Below are positions 62,260 through 64,000 of a DNA stretch of 64,000 nt, piece after piece. The translations under genes and the position numbers were made by a program. The first letter of the stretch is position 1; every line of letters begins with the position of its first letter. The stretch spans positions 248,001 to 312,000 of the forward strand of contig NC_014840.1 of the NCBI RefSeq assembly GCF_000175935.2, written 5' to 3'. The stretch comes from Pantoea sp. At-9b. Lineage in GTDB: Bacteria; Pseudomonadota; Gammaproteobacteria; Enterobacterales; Enterobacteriaceae. Under the pieces are notes generated by a model, which made no database searches, had not been told where the DNA came from, and was given only the letters and a program-made list of their open reading frames with translations.

Positions 62260-63462
62260 TCAGCCGTAGGTGGGCATAAATGCGGCCTGTTCCGGCGCAG
62301 GTTTGCCATCCTGCCAGTAAGGCGACAGCAGGCGGAGACGGGCAATAATGGCGGGCAACGTCTGAATGACGTACTCGATCTCTTTTTCCCGGGTATAACG
62401 CGACAGTGAAAAACGAATGCTGCCGTGCGCTGCCGTGTAGGGAATATTCATCGCCCGCATGACATGTGAGGGTTCAAGCGATCCTGAAGTGCAGGCACTG
62501 CCGCTGGAAGCCGCAATCCCGGCCTGGTTCAACAGCAATAAAATGGCTTCCCCTTCGATATACTCAAACGCCAGATTGACGGTGCCTGGAACACGCGGCT
62601 GTTCACCTCCCATCACCCGGACGGAAGGAATTTGGGCAATCACGCTTTGCTGGAGTCTGTCCCGCAACTGTCCGAGGGTACTCATTCCCGGCAGATGCAC
62701 CTGCGCCAGTTCACACGCCATCCCCATACCGACGATACCAGCGATATTTTCCGTACCGGCGCGACGTCCCCGTTCCTGGTGACCGCCGCGCAGCAAGGGA
62801 CGAAAACGGGTTCCGCGCCGGAGATAGAGACAGCCCACACCTTTAGGTCCGTGCAGTTTATGGGCGGAACAGGAGAGCATATCGATCTTAGTCTGCCCCA
62901 CATGGAGGGGAATCTTGCCTGTCACCTGTACCGCATCACAGTGGAATAACGCGCCATACTCATGGGCCAGCGCTGCCATGTCCTCCACCGGAAACATCAC
63001 CCCGGTTTCGTTGTTGGCCCACATCACACTGACCACCGCCACCCGCTGGCTCAACGCCTGGCGATACTGCGCCATATCCAGTGCACCTTCACTATCGACT
63101 GCCAGTCGATGAATCAGGTAGCCATGGCGTTCCAGATACTCGCAAACCTCCAGTGTCGCCGGATGTTCGACCGCGGTGGTGATGATTTCCCGTCTTTCCG
63201 GCTGTGCCTCCACCGCACTGTGCAGCGCGGTGGAGGTGGCTTCGGTGGCGCAGGAGGTAAAGATAATTTCACTGCTGTGTTCCGCGCCGAGTAGCGCCGC
63301 CACCTGCTGATGGGCGCGTTCTAACGCAGCGCGGGATGGCGTACCAAAATCGTGGATCGAGGAGGGATTACCGTAATGCTCGGTTAAAAACGGCATCATC
63401 GCTTCAAGCACCATCGGGTCAATACGGGTGGTAGCGTTGTTATCCAGATAAACCTGCTTCAT
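62260..63462 (-). CDS. nifS: NifS, cysteine desulfurase
   Basis: A 400-residue PLP enzyme. It has the N-terminal [13 protein letters not shown], the PLP lysine in [11 protein letters not shown] (near residue 204) and the persulfide cysteine in [17 protein letters not shown] (near 325). It supplies sulfur to NifU for the clusters of nitrogenase. Length equals the Klebsiella protein. It lies 29 bases after nifU with AAAGGGG upstream of the start. Confidence 0.97.
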   Translation of the reverse strand: MKQVYLDNNATTRIDPMVLEAMMPFLTEHYGNPSSIHDFGTPSRAALERAHQQVAALLGAEHSSEIIFTSCATEATSTALHSAVEAQPERREIITTAVEHPATLEVCEYLERHGYLIHRLAVDSEGALDMAQYRQALSQRVAVVSVMWANNETGVMFPVEDMAALAHEYGALFHCDAVQVTGKIPLHVGQTKIDMLSCSAHKLHGPKGVGCLYLRRGTRFRPLLRGGHQERGRRAGTENIAGIVGMGMACELAQVHLPGMSTLGQLRDRLQQSVIAQIPSVRVMGGEQPRVPGTVNLAFEYIEGEAILLLLNQAGIAASSGSACTSGSLEPSHVMRAMNIPYTAAHGSIRFSLSRYTREKEIEYVIQTLPAIIARLRLLSPYWQDGKPAPEQAAFMPTYG

Positions 63463-63491
63463 ATGCGTGTTCCCCTTTGATTAACGACGGT

Positions 63492-64000
63492 TTAAACCGC
63501 CACCACTTCCATATAACAACCGGTGCGTTCCATCAGTTTTTGCTGCAACCAGGCGAGGGTCATATCGGTCATCATGCAACCGCTGCAACTGCCGGTCAGG
63601 CTGACAGTCACGGTGTGATTGGCGACATTCACCAGCGACATATCGCCGCCATCGGCCTGGATATGCGGCCGCAGTTCGGTGATGGTTTCCATCACGTCTT
63701 GCCAGTGGGGATCTTTGGCAGGGCTGACCGGGGCAGTCATCTCGGGAGCGCTGGCGAGAATAGCCGCGAGTGCCAGCTCGATTTTTTCATGACAGGAGGT
63801 GCAGCCACCGCCCGCTTTGGTGTAGTTGATCACTTCCTCAAGTGTGGTAAGTCCGTTACTGAGCACGGCACGGCGGATGTGCCCCTCATCCACACCAAAG
63901 CATTTGCAAATCAACGCTCCTTCTTCGTGGTCATCGTCGAGGCTGAGCCCGCGATAGTTGGCAATTGCCGCATGCAGCGCTTCCTGGCCCATCACTGAAC
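63492..64000 (-). CDS. nifU: NifU, Fe-S cluster scaffold (5' part beyond the window)
   Basis: The reading frame runs off the window edge; about 168 C-terminal residues are visible of an expected total near 275. Present are the central [2Fe-2S] domain ([15 protein letters not shown] with [12 protein letters not shown]) and the C-terminal Nfu domain with the cluster cysteines in [20 protein letters not shown]. The N-terminal IscU-like domain lies outside. The SVMGQEAL before the first internal ATG agrees with Klebsiella NifU, so this is truncation by the window only. It is the first gene of nifUSVWZM. Confidence 0.95.
   Translation of the reverse strand, partial: SVMGQEALHAAIANYRGLSLDDDHEEGALICKCFGVDEGHIRRAVLSNGLTTLEEVINYTKAGGGCTSCHEKIELALAAILASAPEMTAPVSPAKDPHWQDVMETITELRPHIQADGGDMSLVNVANHTVTVSLTGSCSGCMMTDMTLAWLQQKLMERTGCYMEVVAV

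Noticed and set aside
1..64000. CRISPR arrays, tRNA, rRNA, prophage or conjugation genes
   Set aside because: No evenly spaced short repeats, cloverleaf genes or phage/transfer genes were found by reading.

Overview
The window reads as DNA of a plant-associated, nitrogen-fixing member of the Enterobacterales. The right end carries eleven nif genes in the order and orientation of the Klebsiella cluster: nifQ, nifB, nifA, nifL on the minus strand, nifF on the plus strand, then nifM, nifZ, nifW, nifV, nifS and the 3' part of nifU on the minus strand. Proteins match my memory of the Klebsiella proteins closely along their length. Other markers are enterobacterial: YajD, MntP, paired DUF1471 (YhcN/BhsA-type) secreted peptides, Fsr and a YddB/PqqL/YddA-like set. 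Apart from these the window holds few housekeeping genes and many transporter-regulator modules, so it may be an accessory part of the chromosome or a large plasmid; the sequence alone does not decide this.

Layout. 0.2-4.4 kb: a DHA2-type drug exporter, then an AT-rich pair (polysaccharide flippase and TupA-like ATP-grasp protein). 4.5-15.8 kb: yajD, a VOC protein, an Old Yellow Enzyme, an SDR / crotonase / GST group beside a LysR regulator, a cupin, an FMN reductase, a LysE exporter, and a GntR-MFS-isochorismatase-like module with two palindromic operators. 15.8-17 kb: mntP with two MntR-like boxes. 17.1-37.8 kb: three direct copies of a DUF1471 cassette. Between copies A and B lie a GntR-controlled amino-acid ABC importer lacking its ATPase gene plus an SHMT-like PLP enzyme, and a stress or detoxification set (SnoaL, LysR, VOC, SDR, chloroperoxidase-like hydrolase). 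Between copies B and C lies a four-gene TonB / TonB-dependent receptor / M16 protease / ABC operon behind a Fur-box-like site; it has the gene content of the Fus ferredoxin-import system. Copy C is an in-frame hybrid of the two cassette genes.

37.8-43.4 kb: AraC regulator, Fsr-like exporter and a large autotransporter with Ig-like repeats. 43.8-51.6 kb: an accessory region of small membrane proteins, unknown genes, a candidate structured leader RNA, a VapC remnant and an IS3-family remnant. 51.7-53.2 kb: an AbiEi/AbiEii toxin-antitoxin pair with its promoter between two inverted repeats. 53.5-64 kb: the nif cluster.

How it works together: NtrC should activate nifLA from sites about 150 bp upstream; NifA, inhibited by NifL, should activate the sigma-54 promoters of nifF and nifBQ through TGT-N10-ACA sites. 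NifU/NifS supply Fe-S clusters, NifB and NifQ make FeMo-co precursors, NifV makes homocitrate, NifW/Z/M mature the two nitrogenase proteins and NifF is the electron donor. Nitrogen fixation needs much iron, which makes the neighbouring Fur-linked, Fus-like operon biologically apt, though a functional link is only inference. All positions and repeat matches were read by eye, with no database search.
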